This document shows positions 17,988 to 27,633 of a DNA stretch of 38,573 nucleotides, one piece after another. Both the position numbers and the translations under genes were made by a program. Under the pieces are notes generated by a model. The model was not told the DNA's origin, did not search any database, and saw nothing but the letters and a program-made list of their open reading frames with translations. Source of the DNA: Candidatus Alistipes equi (GTDB lineage Bacteria > Bacteroidota > Bacteroidia > Bacteroidales > Rikenellaceae); assembly GCA_018065435.1 (NCBI GenBank), contig JAGHTK010000136.1:1-38573 (forward strand), read 5' to 3'. Every line of letters begins with the position of its first letter. The stretch's first letter is position 1.

Positions 17988-18685
17988 GCTTTTTTGTCTG
18001 GATCTTTATTCTCTCCTTCATCGAAATAACAGCTATCACAGGCCATTGCAATTCTTGCTTCGCGGGCCATTTCTTGTGAATCCATCTGGTAGAACATAGC
18101 ATTCGTTTCAAAATATCTTTCACGACTTCTGCGCTCCTTTTCGAACATCTCCTTGGTTCCTTCATCGTCCTGGACAAAGTTCAATGCATTGGTGATGTTT
18201 ATGGTCATGGCTACCTGTAGGGCATCTTGATTTGCACCGATATATGTAAACATCCAGCCTTTTTTCTTTAGTTTGTCGATAAGTGTGGCAATGGCCCTGC
18301 CATTATACTCCCGACTACAATTTTCCTCTCCATCGGTAATGATGGTCACAAGCACGCTATCATCGTCACTAACCGCGTTTTTGATGCTATTTATACCAAA
18401 GCCAATGGCATCGTATAGAGGAGTACATGCTCCGGGATTATACTCATCAGCTCTAAGGTCATTTACTTCCTTGATTGAAACCTTATCTCTTAAGAGCCTT
18501 ATGTTTTGGGACTCGAAAGGAACGATGCTGACGAGTTGCTCCTGTTCGGGGAATCGCTCCTGGGCTTTGCGTATTGTCTGCAAAGTTTCGTTTAGACCAT
18601 TTAGAGCCTGACGCTCAATACAACTCATGCTACCACTTTCATCCAAAATAATCAGATTAAATACTTTTGTTTTCATACGAATCAT
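17984..18685 (-). CDS. Cytosolic von Willebrand factor type A domain protein (TerY-like)
   Basis: FNLIILDESGSMS (DxSxS), GACTPLYDAIG (MIDAS Thr), VTIITDGEEN. No signal peptide or TM. ATGA overlap with the sigma-like gene. Confidence 0.85.
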   Translation of the reverse strand: MIRMKTKVFNLIILDESGSMSCIERQALNGLNETLQTIRKAQERFPEQEQLVSIVPFESQNIRLLRDKVSIKEVNDLRADEYNPGACTPLYDAIGFGINSIKNAVSDDDSVLVTIITDGEENCSREYNGRAIATLIDKLKKKGWMFTYIGANQDALQVAMTINITNALNFVQDDEGTKEMFEKERRSRERYFETNAMFYQMDSQEMAREARIAMACDSCYFDEGENKDPDKKA

Positions 18686-18933
18686 GTTTTTGATTTAACT
18701 CTCTTTCGATAATAGGTAGCTCTTTTTCAGAGGTTGTTACATCAAAGAACAAAATTTTTTTGTGAATTAAATTTTTTGGGGATGAAAATGTAATTTACCA
18801 GCAAGTTTCATTTTGCTGTTTGAATGTCATACAGACATAAAAATCATACTAATAAAGCATAGACAAGCAAGACATACAATCTGCTAAGGAAACTGCGTGA
18901 TATTGATGAGAAAAAGTAAATCTACTTCATCGT

Positions 18934-19773
18934 TCAATCATGGCAATGATATGAAATCAGTCCCTCAATCGGCTCCTTACAAAAATTGTGCACAACAATT
19001 CCTTCTTTTAAGGCAAGTTTTAGGAATATATCCTTACATGCCGAGCCAAAACCTCCAACAATGCCTACTTCATACTTTGAAGTAGGGTATTTAAGAAGCG
19101 AACGGCGAATGAAACGGATAAAATTTTCATCAATGATACTTTGTGCGTATGCATCATCATAATAGTGCTTTACGATAAGAGGCGCAATGCTTCCGAGGTA
19201 TTTGGACGGAGATGGTGAATGGTATACCTCTTCCACGATAGCCTTATATGATGAATCGAATTGCGAGCAGAATTCGCTAGCAAGAATATGCGAAGTCTCT
19301 CCTTTTATAAAATCCGAAAGGAAAATGCGACCCAATGCAGCAGCACTTCCATCGTCACCTATGATGTATCCTCCAGAATACACCCTTCGTTCTATCTTCT
19401 TCCCGTCGTAGAAACATGTGTTCGACCCTGTTCCTAGAATTGCTGCAATACCTTCGCCATGGTGAAACAAAGCGCGAGCGGCACCAAACAAATCGTCATG
19501 AATCTCAATCTTTTGAACTGCAATAAGTGCTCTTATATGTCCTTCTAGTTCGTTTTGTATGCTTTCACTTATAACACCTGCCGTATAAATATACATTCCC
19601 TCGAGTTGCGTTATGGAGAGCTCTTTAATGGAAGATGTAATGGTATTTTTTATGTGTGTCATTTCACCTGCCGATAGATTCATTCCTACGGCTGAATGGG
19701 TGCGTAGCAGATTTCCTCCCTCGATGAGCGCCCACACACTTTTTGTTGCTCCGCTTTCAATAATTACTTTCAT
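18934..19773 (-). CDS. BadF/BadG-type ATPase; amino-sugar kinase (GlcNAc/MurNAc kinase-like)
   Basis: IIESGATKSVWALIEG, AVGMNLSAG, GIAAILGTGSNTCFYDG, GGYIIGDDGSAAALGR. Overlaps murQ by 4 nt. Confidence 0.85.
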   Translation of the reverse strand: MKVIIESGATKSVWALIEGGNLLRTHSAVGMNLSAGEMTHIKNTITSSIKELSITQLEGMYIYTAGVISESIQNELEGHIRALIAVQKIEIHDDLFGAARALFHHGEGIAAILGTGSNTCFYDGKKIERRVYSGGYIIGDDGSAAALGRIFLSDFIKGETSHILASEFCSQFDSSYKAIVEEVYHSPSPSKYLGSIAPLIVKHYYDDAYAQSIIDENFIRFIRRSLLKYPTSKYEVGIVGGFGSACKDIFLKLALKEGIVVHNFCKEPIEGLISYHCHD

Positions 19774-20591
19774 TTGTTTGTCGCTAAAAACATATCCACA
19801 GCATCACGTACATGTCCGTATTTAAGAAGAAGTTCGCGAGCCATATTGTAATCTTCTATTCCTGTTTGTTCCATAATCATTCTTGTTCCGCGGTCGACAA
19901 GTTTTTGGTTCGTTAGTTGCATATCAACCATTTTGCATCCTCTAACGTGCCCAAGACGAATCATTGTAGCGGTAGAAATCATGTTAAGCGTCAGCTTGGC
20001 GCACGTGCCTGCCTTTAAGCGTGTACTGCCAGTAAGAAATTCTGGGCCAACGACCGTAACAATCGGTATATCCACTTCTGAGGCAATCAAAGCTCCTTGA
20101 TTGCATGTGATGCACGATGTGAAAAGTCCATGTTCACGAGCTTTACGAACGGCTCCGCGTACGTATGGAGCACCTCCCGATGCTGTGATTCCTATAAGAG
20201 AGTCATTTTGAGTAGGTGAAAATTTAAGAATGTCTTTCCAACCTTGCTCCCAGTCATCCTCCGCCCCTTCAACAGCATCTCTTATGGCACCATCTCCACC
20301 GGCTATAAGTCCTATGAATTTTCCTTTGACGCCAAATGTCGGAGGAATTTCAGATGCGTCTACAATTCCTAGTCGCCCAGAAGTACCTGCGCCAAGGTAG
20401 AATACTCGTCCACCTTCACGCATGCGCGAAACGAGTGCTTCAACCACAGCCTCCACTTCCTTTAGAGCACCTTCCATAGCCCTCGGAACGCATCTGTCCT
20501 CCATATTCATTCCTTGTAGAATCTCAAATACACTCATCTTGTCCAAATTACTGTATTTGGAGTCTTGTTCTGTAGTATTTAAATTACTCAT
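19770..20591 (-). CDS. murQ: N-acetylmuramic acid 6-phosphate etherase
   Basis: GRVFYLGAGTSGRLGIVDASEIPPTFG, LIAGGDGAIRDAVEGAEDD, GITASGGAPYVRGA. Confidence 0.94.
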   Translation of the reverse strand: MSNLNTTEQDSKYSNLDKMSVFEILQGMNMEDRCVPRAMEGALKEVEAVVEALVSRMREGGRVFYLGAGTSGRLGIVDASEIPPTFGVKGKFIGLIAGGDGAIRDAVEGAEDDWEQGWKDILKFSPTQNDSLIGITASGGAPYVRGAVRKAREHGLFTSCITCNQGALIASEVDIPIVTVVGPEFLTGSTRLKAGTCAKLTLNMISTATMIRLGHVRGCKMVDMQLTNQKLVDRGTRMIMEQTGIEDYNMARELLLKYGHVRDAVDMFLATNK

Positions 20592-20887
20592 GGTTGTTTA
20601 AGATTACAATTAAAAAAAGGATTCAAGCCTTTCTCGTTATAAAGGTAATTCTTTTTTTAGTGATTATTACTTTTGAAATCTTCTTTTGAGACATACTGAT
20701 TTTTCAAACAAAGTGTCTAAAGAAGTAGGAGTTTGCACTTTACATATGTATTTTTGTAAGAGACTTGAAAAATTGTCTAAAGCCACGTGTGGCTCTTCTT
20801 GAATACCAAAAGGATAGGGCGGTAAAGAAGATGAGTTGGACGAAATGTTCAAGAATCGGAAATGGCGTAAAGCAAACGAGCGTACAT

Positions 20888-21838
20888 ATGTCTGCAAAAG
20901 AAAAAAATAGAGCACCAAGGAACCGCACACTTCGAGTTTCAGAAGAGGAAATTCCTTCTTTGGAGGCAATGATTTCATCAATCGATGAACTTAAGAAGGG
21001 CGTTAAAGAAAGAATGATTGTCAATGCTGATCTTTTTCAATGTCTTGATTTAATCCCGGATGAAAGTTTTGACTTGATAATCATAGATCCACCATACAAT
21101 CTATCAAAGACATTCAGTGGTCTTAGATTTTCGGCCATGGATTCCGTAGCGTATGAAACATATCTTCGCAGTTGGTTTGGAAAGGTTTGTGACAAATTGA
21201 GTCCTTCAGGCTCGTTGTATATGTGTGGTGATTGGCAATGCTCTTCTTCTATGCAACGCGTGATTGAAGAACGTCTTATCGTACTTAATCGCATAACATG
21301 GCAGAGAGAAAAAGGACGTGGAGCGGCACACAATTGGAAAAACGGAATGGAGGATATATGGTTTGCCGTAAAAAATGTGAAGGATTACTACTTTGATGTA
21401 AACAGCGTAAAGGTAAAAAGAAAGGTTCGTGCTCCATATCGTGAAGGAGGCTCTCCAAAAGATTGGGAACAGACCTCGTCAGGCAATTTTCGAATAACGT
21501 ATCCATCGAATTTTTGGGATGATATAAGCATTCCGTTTTGGTCTATGCCGGAAAATACGGACCATCCGACACAGAAACCGGAAAAGCTCTATGCAAAACT
21601 TATTTTAGCATCGTCAAAGCAAGGAGATAGGATTTTTGATCCATTTATGGGTAGCGGGACGTCGGCCGTAGTAGCCGAAAAACTAGGACGTAGATTCCTT
21701 GGCGTAGAGATTAGCAAGGAATACTGCCTCTGGGCTGCAAAAAGACTTAATACTGCATTATCGGATAAAACTATTCAGGGATATGTGGATGGAGTCTTTT
21801 GGGAACGTAATTCGCTTCTAGAACAGAAAAAGCGCTAA
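20888..21838 (+). CDS. Site-specific DNA methyltransferase (N6-A/N4-C, beta-type motif order)
   Basis: FDLIIIDPPYNLSKTF (motif IV), then C-terminal FDPFMGSGTSAVVAEKLGRRFLGVEI (motif I). The start may be 20831 or 20888. Confidence 0.88.
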   Translation: MSAKEKNRAPRNRTLRVSEEEIPSLEAMISSIDELKKGVKERMIVNADLFQCLDLIPDESFDLIIIDPPYNLSKTFSGLRFSAMDSVAYETYLRSWFGKVCDKLSPSGSLYMCGDWQCSSSMQRVIEERLIVLNRITWQREKGRGAAHNWKNGMEDIWFAVKNVKDYYFDVNSVKVKRKVRAPYREGGSPKDWEQTSSGNFRITYPSNFWDDISIPFWSMPENTDHPTQKPEKLYAKLILASSKQGDRIFDPFMGSGTSAVVAEKLGRRFLGVEISKEYCLWAAKRLNTALSDKTIQGYVDGVFWERNSLLEQKKR

Positions 21839-21921
21839 TGGTTCGTCCCAAATGGCTTTTACACTTTAGATTCACTAGCAATTATTCTGCGTTCCAGAAT
21901 CATTTGAAAATGATAAAAATA

Positions 21922-21965
21922 AAGAGAGTGACTTGTGAGTTGTTAACTTCGAGTCACCCTCTTTT
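21922..21965 (-). terminator. Hairpin terminator, possibly bidirectional
   Basis: aaagagagtgact ... agtcaccctctttttt stem with a flanking T run, between convergent genes. Confidence 0.6.
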
Positions 21966-21985
21966 TTATGAGAACTTCAGTTCGC

Positions 21986-24106
21986 CTATTCAACCGTAAA
22001 CGGAAGAGTGGCTGCGATGTCTTTTGATGAAGTTCCTACAAGGATTTCATATTCTCCCGGATTTACTTTCCAACAGTGTGATTTCTCATCCCAGAATCCG
22101 ATTGTTTGGTACGCAATATCAGCTGTTACGACTTTCTTTTCGCCTGGCTTTACGGATACCTTCTCAAATGCCTTGAGTTCCTTGATTGGACGTAGTACAG
22201 TTGGGTTCTTTTCTGCTACGTAGAACTGTACGACTTCCTTACCATCCCTTTGACCTTCATTGCATACGTTTACCGCAACCTTCAAACATCCATCCTTCGG
22301 CATGATTTTCTTAGCACCCTTAGCTACAATTTTTCCATCCGAAATGGAGAATTTCGAATAACTCAAACCGAAACCGAAAGGGTAGAGCGGTTCGATATTC
22401 TTCTTCTCGTACCAACGGTATCCAACAAGAATGGATTCTTTATAGTGAATATCATATGTCCAGGTCTGGAACATTTTCTCGTTAGGATTTCTTGCAGCTA
22501 CTGTTAGTGATGCTCCTTCTGGGTATGTATCAACAGCAGGAGAGTCCTTAAAGGACTTTTCAATGGTCATTGGAAGCTTCCCAGATGGATTTATCTTTCC
22601 TGCAAGGATTTCAGCCATTGCAGTGTTTCCGTTTTGTCCAGGGTAGAATCCATATAGGATTGCAGCTGCATTTTCATTCCATGCACTCATGTCAATTCCC
22701 GAACCACTATTTACAATCACGATGGTGCGCTTGTTGTTTAGCGTAGCGTCTCGTACGAGTTGTTCATCCTCCTTTGCCATCAAAAAAGGACGTTCCGTGC
22801 TTTCGCGGTCTCTAGTTCCTGTGGCACAGATGACTACATCGGCATTTACAATATCCGTACGATATCCCTCTACGCTTACGGTTACATTCTCTTTTCCGAA
22901 TTCCGTCTCGAGAGCCTTCTGGAGTGATACGAGGTTGTATCCCTTTACTTTTGAGCTTCCTCCGCCCTGAGCTATTTCCTTAGCCCAACGGCCAACAAGC
23001 AGAATACGGCTTCCTTTTTGCAGTGGAAGGATTCCGTTGTTCTTAAGTAGAACAATACCTTCTGCTGCTATTTCGCTTACGAGTTTCTCATGTTCTGGCA
23101 TCTTATTTTTAAGCTCCCAAGCGTACTGCTTACCGTTTAAGATACGATCGTAGAGTCCAAAGCGGATGCATGTTGCAATCTGTGGAATAATCATCTCTTC
23201 GATGTCCTTTTCAGTAAGTTCTCCAGCTTCCACCAAATCCTTTGCTGTACGCTTTACGTAGAAATAGTTGGAACCTGGCATATCAGCATTCTGACCTGAA
23301 AGAACAACCTTTTTCCAATCGTATATTGCACTCCAGTCACTCATTACAAGTCCCTTAAAGCCAAGTGTGCCACGCAGGAGGTCCTTGATGACATATTTAC
23401 TCTGTGATGCCCATTCTCCATTAAGCTGGTTGTAGGATGTCATTACGCATGCAGCTCCTGCATCGATTCCAGCCTTGAATGCCGGAGTGTAGATTTCCAT
23501 TAGTGCACGTTCATCAACTATGGAGTTGGAACGGCGTCTGTAGAATTCGGTGTTGTTGCATACGAAGTGCTTGAGACATGAGAGCGTTCCTGTGGATTGC
23601 ATTCCTGTGACATATTTTTCAACCAATCTAGCCGCTAGATATGGGTCCTCTCCGCAGTACTCGAAATTTCGGCCACACTGCGAGTTGCGGTAGATGTTCA
23701 TGCCTGGACCTAGAAGAACGCTCACACCGCACATACGACTCTCTTCTCCCACAGCCTTACCGCATGCCTCCGAGAGTGAAGGATTAAATGTGGCGGCAAG
23801 AAGAATCGAAGAAGGGAACTGCGTGGTTTTCTTCGGAAGCTGAATCATTTTTGGATCTGGAATTGAGTGGTTGATTCTCACTCCGACCGATGCATCTGAC
23901 ATGAAAACATATGGAATTCCCTTGGAAGGAACGCCGGGCAGGAAAAAACGGTTATAACCATGGGTCATATTAAGTTTTTCCTCAAGAGTCAGTTTAGAGA
24001 CTAATTCTTTGGCTTTTAGGGTTGCTTCATCCCAGCTCATTAAACTCTGGGCAGATACGCTAACACAAAGAGCGACTGCTGCAAGCGACAGTAGTAGTTT
24101 TTTCAT
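21986..24106 (-). CDS. Glycoside hydrolase family 3 beta-glucosidase-like protein
   Basis: Signal peptide MKKLLLSLAAVALCVSVSAQ; LGPGMNIYRNSQCGRNFEYCGEDPYLAARLV, GFKGLVMSDWSA, C-terminal Fn3-like domain. ATG 24106 preferred. Confidence 0.93.
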   Translation of the reverse strand: MKKLLLSLAAVALCVSVSAQSLMSWDEATLKAKELVSKLTLEEKLNMTHGYNRFFLPGVPSKGIPYVFMSDASVGVRINHSIPDPKMIQLPKKTTQFPSSILLAATFNPSLSEACGKAVGEESRMCGVSVLLGPGMNIYRNSQCGRNFEYCGEDPYLAARLVEKYVTGMQSTGTLSCLKHFVCNNTEFYRRRSNSIVDERALMEIYTPAFKAGIDAGAACVMTSYNQLNGEWASQSKYVIKDLLRGTLGFKGLVMSDWSAIYDWKKVVLSGQNADMPGSNYFYVKRTAKDLVEAGELTEKDIEEMIIPQIATCIRFGLYDRILNGKQYAWELKNKMPEHEKLVSEIAAEGIVLLKNNGILPLQKGSRILLVGRWAKEIAQGGGSSKVKGYNLVSLQKALETEFGKENVTVSVEGYRTDIVNADVVICATGTRDRESTERPFLMAKEDEQLVRDATLNNKRTIVIVNSGSGIDMSAWNENAAAILYGFYPGQNGNTAMAEILAGKINPSGKLPMTIEKSFKDSPAVDTYPEGASLTVAARNPNEKMFQTWTYDIHYKESILVGYRWYEKKNIEPLYPFGFGLSYSKFSISDGKIVAKGAKKIMPKDGCLKVAVNVCNEGQRDGKEVVQFYVAEKNPTVLRPIKELKAFEKVSVKPGEKKVVTADIAYQTIGFWDEKSHCWKVNPGEYEILVGTSSKDIAATLPFTVE

Positions 24107-24241
24107 ATGGGTTGGTTTTAATAAACTCAAATTTAATCTATTTTTTTGACCAATGTTTACCTAAGTGCGAATATTTTATGATTTAGACTTAAAAAAACAC
24201 TGCCCAACGTATCGGACAGTGTATTTAGTAGTCTTTTTGGC

Positions 24242-24493
24242 TTATCGGCACTCTTTTTCCAAAGCCTTGGCAAGTTGGTCTGGGCATGACGTTCCACGAC
24301 CAGCACAATCAATGCCTCGAAGCTTTGCAATGGCATCTTCCACACGCATACCTTCAACCAGGCGTGCAATTCCTTGAGTGTTACCACTGCATCCACCGAC
24401 GAATTGAATCTTTCGGATTATGCCATCTTCAACTTCCCCCAGGATATACGCAGAACATGTTCCCGAGGTTTTATATTGAATCTGCTTGACCAT
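24242..24493 (-). CDS. TSCPD domain protein (TIGR03905-like)
   Basis: YKTSGTCSAYILGEVEDGIIRKIQFVGGCSGNTQGIARLVEGM..C.GRGTSCPDQLAKAL. Confidence 0.88.
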   Translation of the reverse strand: MVKQIQYKTSGTCSAYILGEVEDGIIRKIQFVGGCSGNTQGIARLVEGMRVEDAIAKLRGIDCAGRGTSCPDQLAKALEKECR

Positions 24494-24498
24494 TCAAT

Positions 24499-24795
24499 TT
24501 ATTTCTTTTCAGCCGTATTGTCAGCTACGATCATATTCTTGTCCACGCGTAGCGTAACATTGCCATCAACTTCGATAAGAACGCTTGTTTCCTTAATTTC
24601 CTTAACCGTTCCGTATATTCCACCAGCAGTTATAATCTTATCGCCTTTTTTGAGGTTCTCGCGGAACTGAGCCAAAGCCTTGCGACGCTTAGATTCAGGT
24701 CTCCACATGAAGAGCCATATCACTAGAAACATTAGAGCTATCATTACGAAGAATGATAGTGAGCTTCCCTGTTGTGCTTGAAGTAAATTTACCAT
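24499..24795 (-). CDS. yajC: Preprotein translocase subunit YajC
   Basis: SLSFFVMIALMFLVIWLFMWRPESKRRKALAQFRENLKKGDKIITAGGIYGTV. Confidence 0.92.
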   Translation of the reverse strand: MVNLLQAQQGSSLSFFVMIALMFLVIWLFMWRPESKRRKALAQFRENLKKGDKIITAGGIYGTVKEIKETSVLIEVDGNVTLRVDKNMIVADNTAEKK

Positions 24796-24817
24796 TGTTG
24801 TATTTTTTGAATTGTTA

Positions 24818-25750
24818 TTATGCTTTTTGATTGACTCTGCTCTTGAGTATTACGCCTTCCTTTGAGAATTTTGCTACAAACTTGTCTAGCATACCGTTAA
24901 CGAAGGTGCTGCTTCTTTCTCCCGAATAATTTTTTGCAATATCAATGTATTCGTTGAGGGTAACCTTTACCGGAATTTCGGGGAAGTTCTTTAACTCTGC
25001 CATGGCAACGCTAAGTATAACGGAATCCATCAAGGCAATGCGTTCAACATCCCAATTCTCCGAGAATTCCTTCATAATTACTCGGCTCTGCTCATAACTT
25101 TCTATTGCCTTAAGGAAAAGTCTTTTTGCAAATGAAAGATCATCCGCTTCAGTAAACTCTTCCATTAGCGAGAAATCCTGATTTGCCTTGCATGTCGTAG
25201 CCGTGCGTGCCGCCATTAAAAGGGCGTATCCCAAATCATCAATCCAGAAAATGGACTTCGACTCAAGATACTCTTCCAAATCTAAGGAATATTGTAGGAA
25301 TTCCATATATACCTTCTTTACGAAATCCTTTTCGGAAATCTCTTGAGGATTGTTCATATAGCTAGTATATAATTCTGATTCGGTAAGTTTCTGATACAGA
25401 ATGCGGATTAAATCCTCTGAGCCTCCCCATGAAAGACGATACTGCTTCATTGCCTTTGCAATGTTTTCAGAAGTCGAAAGTGACCGGATAATGCGGTTTT
25501 GCACAAATCTTAGGTTTGGATGAAGGTCCTCTTCGGTAGGAATCATTTTATGAAGATGATTGTCTACCACCATCTCTGCATGCCTTTGAATTTCGGGAAG
25601 AATGGAAAGCATCATTATGTAGATATGATATGCTCTGTCAATTGCATGCACGAGTTCCTTCTCGGCACTTTTCCGATCGTCTTTCCTGTTTTGGATGCAA
25701 GCATACACTTCCTTGACGACTTTTTCCCTAAGCACCCTTCTACTTATCAT
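24818..25750 (-). CDS. nusB: Transcription antitermination protein NusB, long form
   Basis: ISRRVLREKVVKEVYA N-terminus; C-terminal SENWDVERIALMDSVILSVAMAELKNFPEIPVKVTLNEYIDIAKNYSGERSSTFVNGMLDK. Confidence 0.9.
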   Translation of the reverse strand: MISRRVLREKVVKEVYACIQNRKDDRKSAEKELVHAIDRAYHIYIMMLSILPEIQRHAEMVVDNHLHKMIPTEEDLHPNLRFVQNRIIRSLSTSENIAKAMKQYRLSWGGSEDLIRILYQKLTESELYTSYMNNPQEISEKDFVKKVYMEFLQYSLDLEEYLESKSIFWIDDLGYALLMAARTATTCKANQDFSLMEEFTEADDLSFAKRLFLKAIESYEQSRVIMKEFSENWDVERIALMDSVILSVAMAELKNFPEIPVKVTLNEYIDIAKNYSGERSSTFVNGMLDKFVAKFSKEGVILKSRVNQKA

Positions 25751-25846
25751 ATCAATTTTTAAATTTTTACAAATGTAGTGAAATTATGCGAAAGCCATAG
25801 TCAAACATCTTAACAAAATGTTTTTTCTGTAATGCCTAAGATAAAA

Positions 25847-25880
25847 AAAGCGACAAGTCATCTCTTGCCGCTTCTTATCA
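25847..25880 (-). terminator. Terminator-like hairpin
   Basis: agcgacaag-tcatct-cttgccgct stem flanked by an A run (T run on the minus strand). Confidence 0.5.
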
Positions 25881-25945
25881 AAAGGAATAGACTTTTGTAT
25901 GATGTCAAAAAAGCATTTTGAATTGCTTTCATTTCATTTTTACGC

Positions 25946-26761
25946 TTAGTATTGTTCGCTCTTTGAAGGGAAATCACATGATTTTACATCCTCAATATAC
26001 TTCGATACAGCACCTGTTATAATCTCATAGAGATTTGCATAGCGTCGTAAAAACTTAGGTGAAAAACCTTGATTGATTCCCAACATATCATGCACGACAA
26101 GGACTTGTCCGTCTGTTCCACTTCCGGCACCTATACCGATTGTAGGTATATACAATTCTTTGGAAACGCGTTCTGCAAGCGAGGCTGGAATTTTTTCCAT
26201 TACCAATGAAAAACATCCTGCATCTTCCAGAAGATGTGCATCGTTAAGAAGTTTCTTTGCTTCGGCTTCTTCCTTTGCTCTTAGACCATATCCTCCGAAT
26301 TGATGAACGGATTGTGGAGTGAGACCTATGTGACCCATCACTGGAATGCCGGCACTGATGATTTTTTTGATGCAGCCAATCATCTCTTCACCGCCTTCTA
26401 TCTTGACACCATCGGCTCCCGATTCCTTCATTATTCGAATAGCGGAATCTAGCGCAACCTTTTCATCACCGGAGCATGTTCCAAACGGCATGTCGCCCAC
26501 AACAAAGGCACGCTTTGTTCCGCGGACAACGCATGCGGCATGGTATATCATCTGCTCAAGCGTTATTGGTAGGGTAGTGTCATATCCTGCCATTACATTG
26601 GCTGCAGAATCACCTACAAGGATGATATCAATCCCTGCGGCGTCAACCATTTTGGCAAAAGAGAAATCGTATGATGTAATCATTGATATCTTTTCGCCTT
26701 TTTCTTTCATTTCACGGAGCCTGGTAGTTGTTACGGCCCGAACTATACTTTCTACAGACAT
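25946..26761 (-). CDS. panB: 3-methyl-2-oxobutanoate hydroxymethyltransferase
   Basis: EKISMITSYDFSFAKMVDAAGIDIILVGDSAANVMAGYDTTLPIT..GHIGLTPQSVHQFGGY. Confidence 0.95.
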   Translation of the reverse strand: MSVESIVRAVTTTRLREMKEKGEKISMITSYDFSFAKMVDAAGIDIILVGDSAANVMAGYDTTLPITLEQMIYHAACVVRGTKRAFVVGDMPFGTCSGDEKVALDSAIRIMKESGADGVKIEGGEEMIGCIKKIISAGIPVMGHIGLTPQSVHQFGGYGLRAKEEAEAKKLLNDAHLLEDAGCFSLVMEKIPASLAERVSKELYIPTIGIGAGSGTDGQVLVVHDMLGINQGFSPKFLRRYANLYEIITGAVSKYIEDVKSCDFPSKSEQY

Positions 26762-26975
26762 TTTGCTAATGTTTTTTGTATCGGTGACAAAATTACAACA
26801 TTAAAATGAGAAAGAGTAAACTCTTTTTGATAGTTGTGGCTTAGACTTCTAGGCTACAGAGTTATTTTCCATTGGAAAGCTTAACAATTATGATGCATTT
26901 AACTGTAATGAGAAATCTTCATTTAACATACTGGATGTTTACGTTTTCTTTTGCTGCCTTTTGAATGCTTACAAA

Positions 26976-27554
26976 CTACTCATCAACCTTCCATTGCATC
27001 TCTACAAACATTTTCTTTAGTTCGTACGCCTGCATTTCTAAAGATGAATAAGGTATCAGATGTTCGACTTTTAGAATGAAATTATGGTTGATGCCATACA
27101 TTTCGAAATCGTCTTTTGTCGTAAGAAGTCTTTCGAGCAAATGGATTCTATTTGTATTCATCTGCTCTATCTCTCGTGCCCCGATATACTTAACTGGTTG
27201 GCTATATTCATCAAAGGCTTTTGCGCGAGGATGATTCTTCAGTACGGCATTCATTAAAGAGGCGAATAATACGACATCAGCATCTGATGCAAACTCAGAA
27301 ACTAAAAATGTTAAAGAGCTCTGCTCGGCATTATGCTGAATAACAACACCTGTTGATGATAAGTTCTTACGAAAAACAATACAAGTTTTATTCTTTGACT
27401 CGTCTTCCGTTACGATTTTTAGCCCATAATGTTCGCAATATGGATTCTCGGGTATTCCACCCTTATATAAAAAGTCAAGAATTTTCTTGATATTGAACTT
27501 CTTAGGGAGTCCTTCGATTATGACTTTTTCGTATTTTATATAAAGAAGGCTCAT
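26976..27554 (-). CDS. Hypothetical protein
   Basis: 192-aa ORF with normal composition; no family recognised. Confidence 0.6.
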   Translation of the reverse strand: MSLLYIKYEKVIIEGLPKKFNIKKILDFLYKGGIPENPYCEHYGLKIVTEDESKNKTCIVFRKNLSSTGVVIQHNAEQSSLTFLVSEFASDADVVLFASLMNAVLKNHPRAKAFDEYSQPVKYIGAREIEQMNTNRIHLLERLLTTKDDFEMYGINHNFILKVEHLIPYSSLEMQAYELKKMFVEMQWKVDE

Positions 27555-27633
27555 TGAAACTTACAATAAATAAGTGATTTATAATTCCCTAGTTGGAATA
27601 ATAATGCTTTTTTTTCGTATGCGAAACTGGATT

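Noticed and set aside
20667-21024. Minus-strand ORFs antisense to the methyltransferase N-terminal region
   Set aside because: Hydrophobic low-complexity translations with no family resemblance, overlapping a well-supported gene; treated as shadow ORFs.
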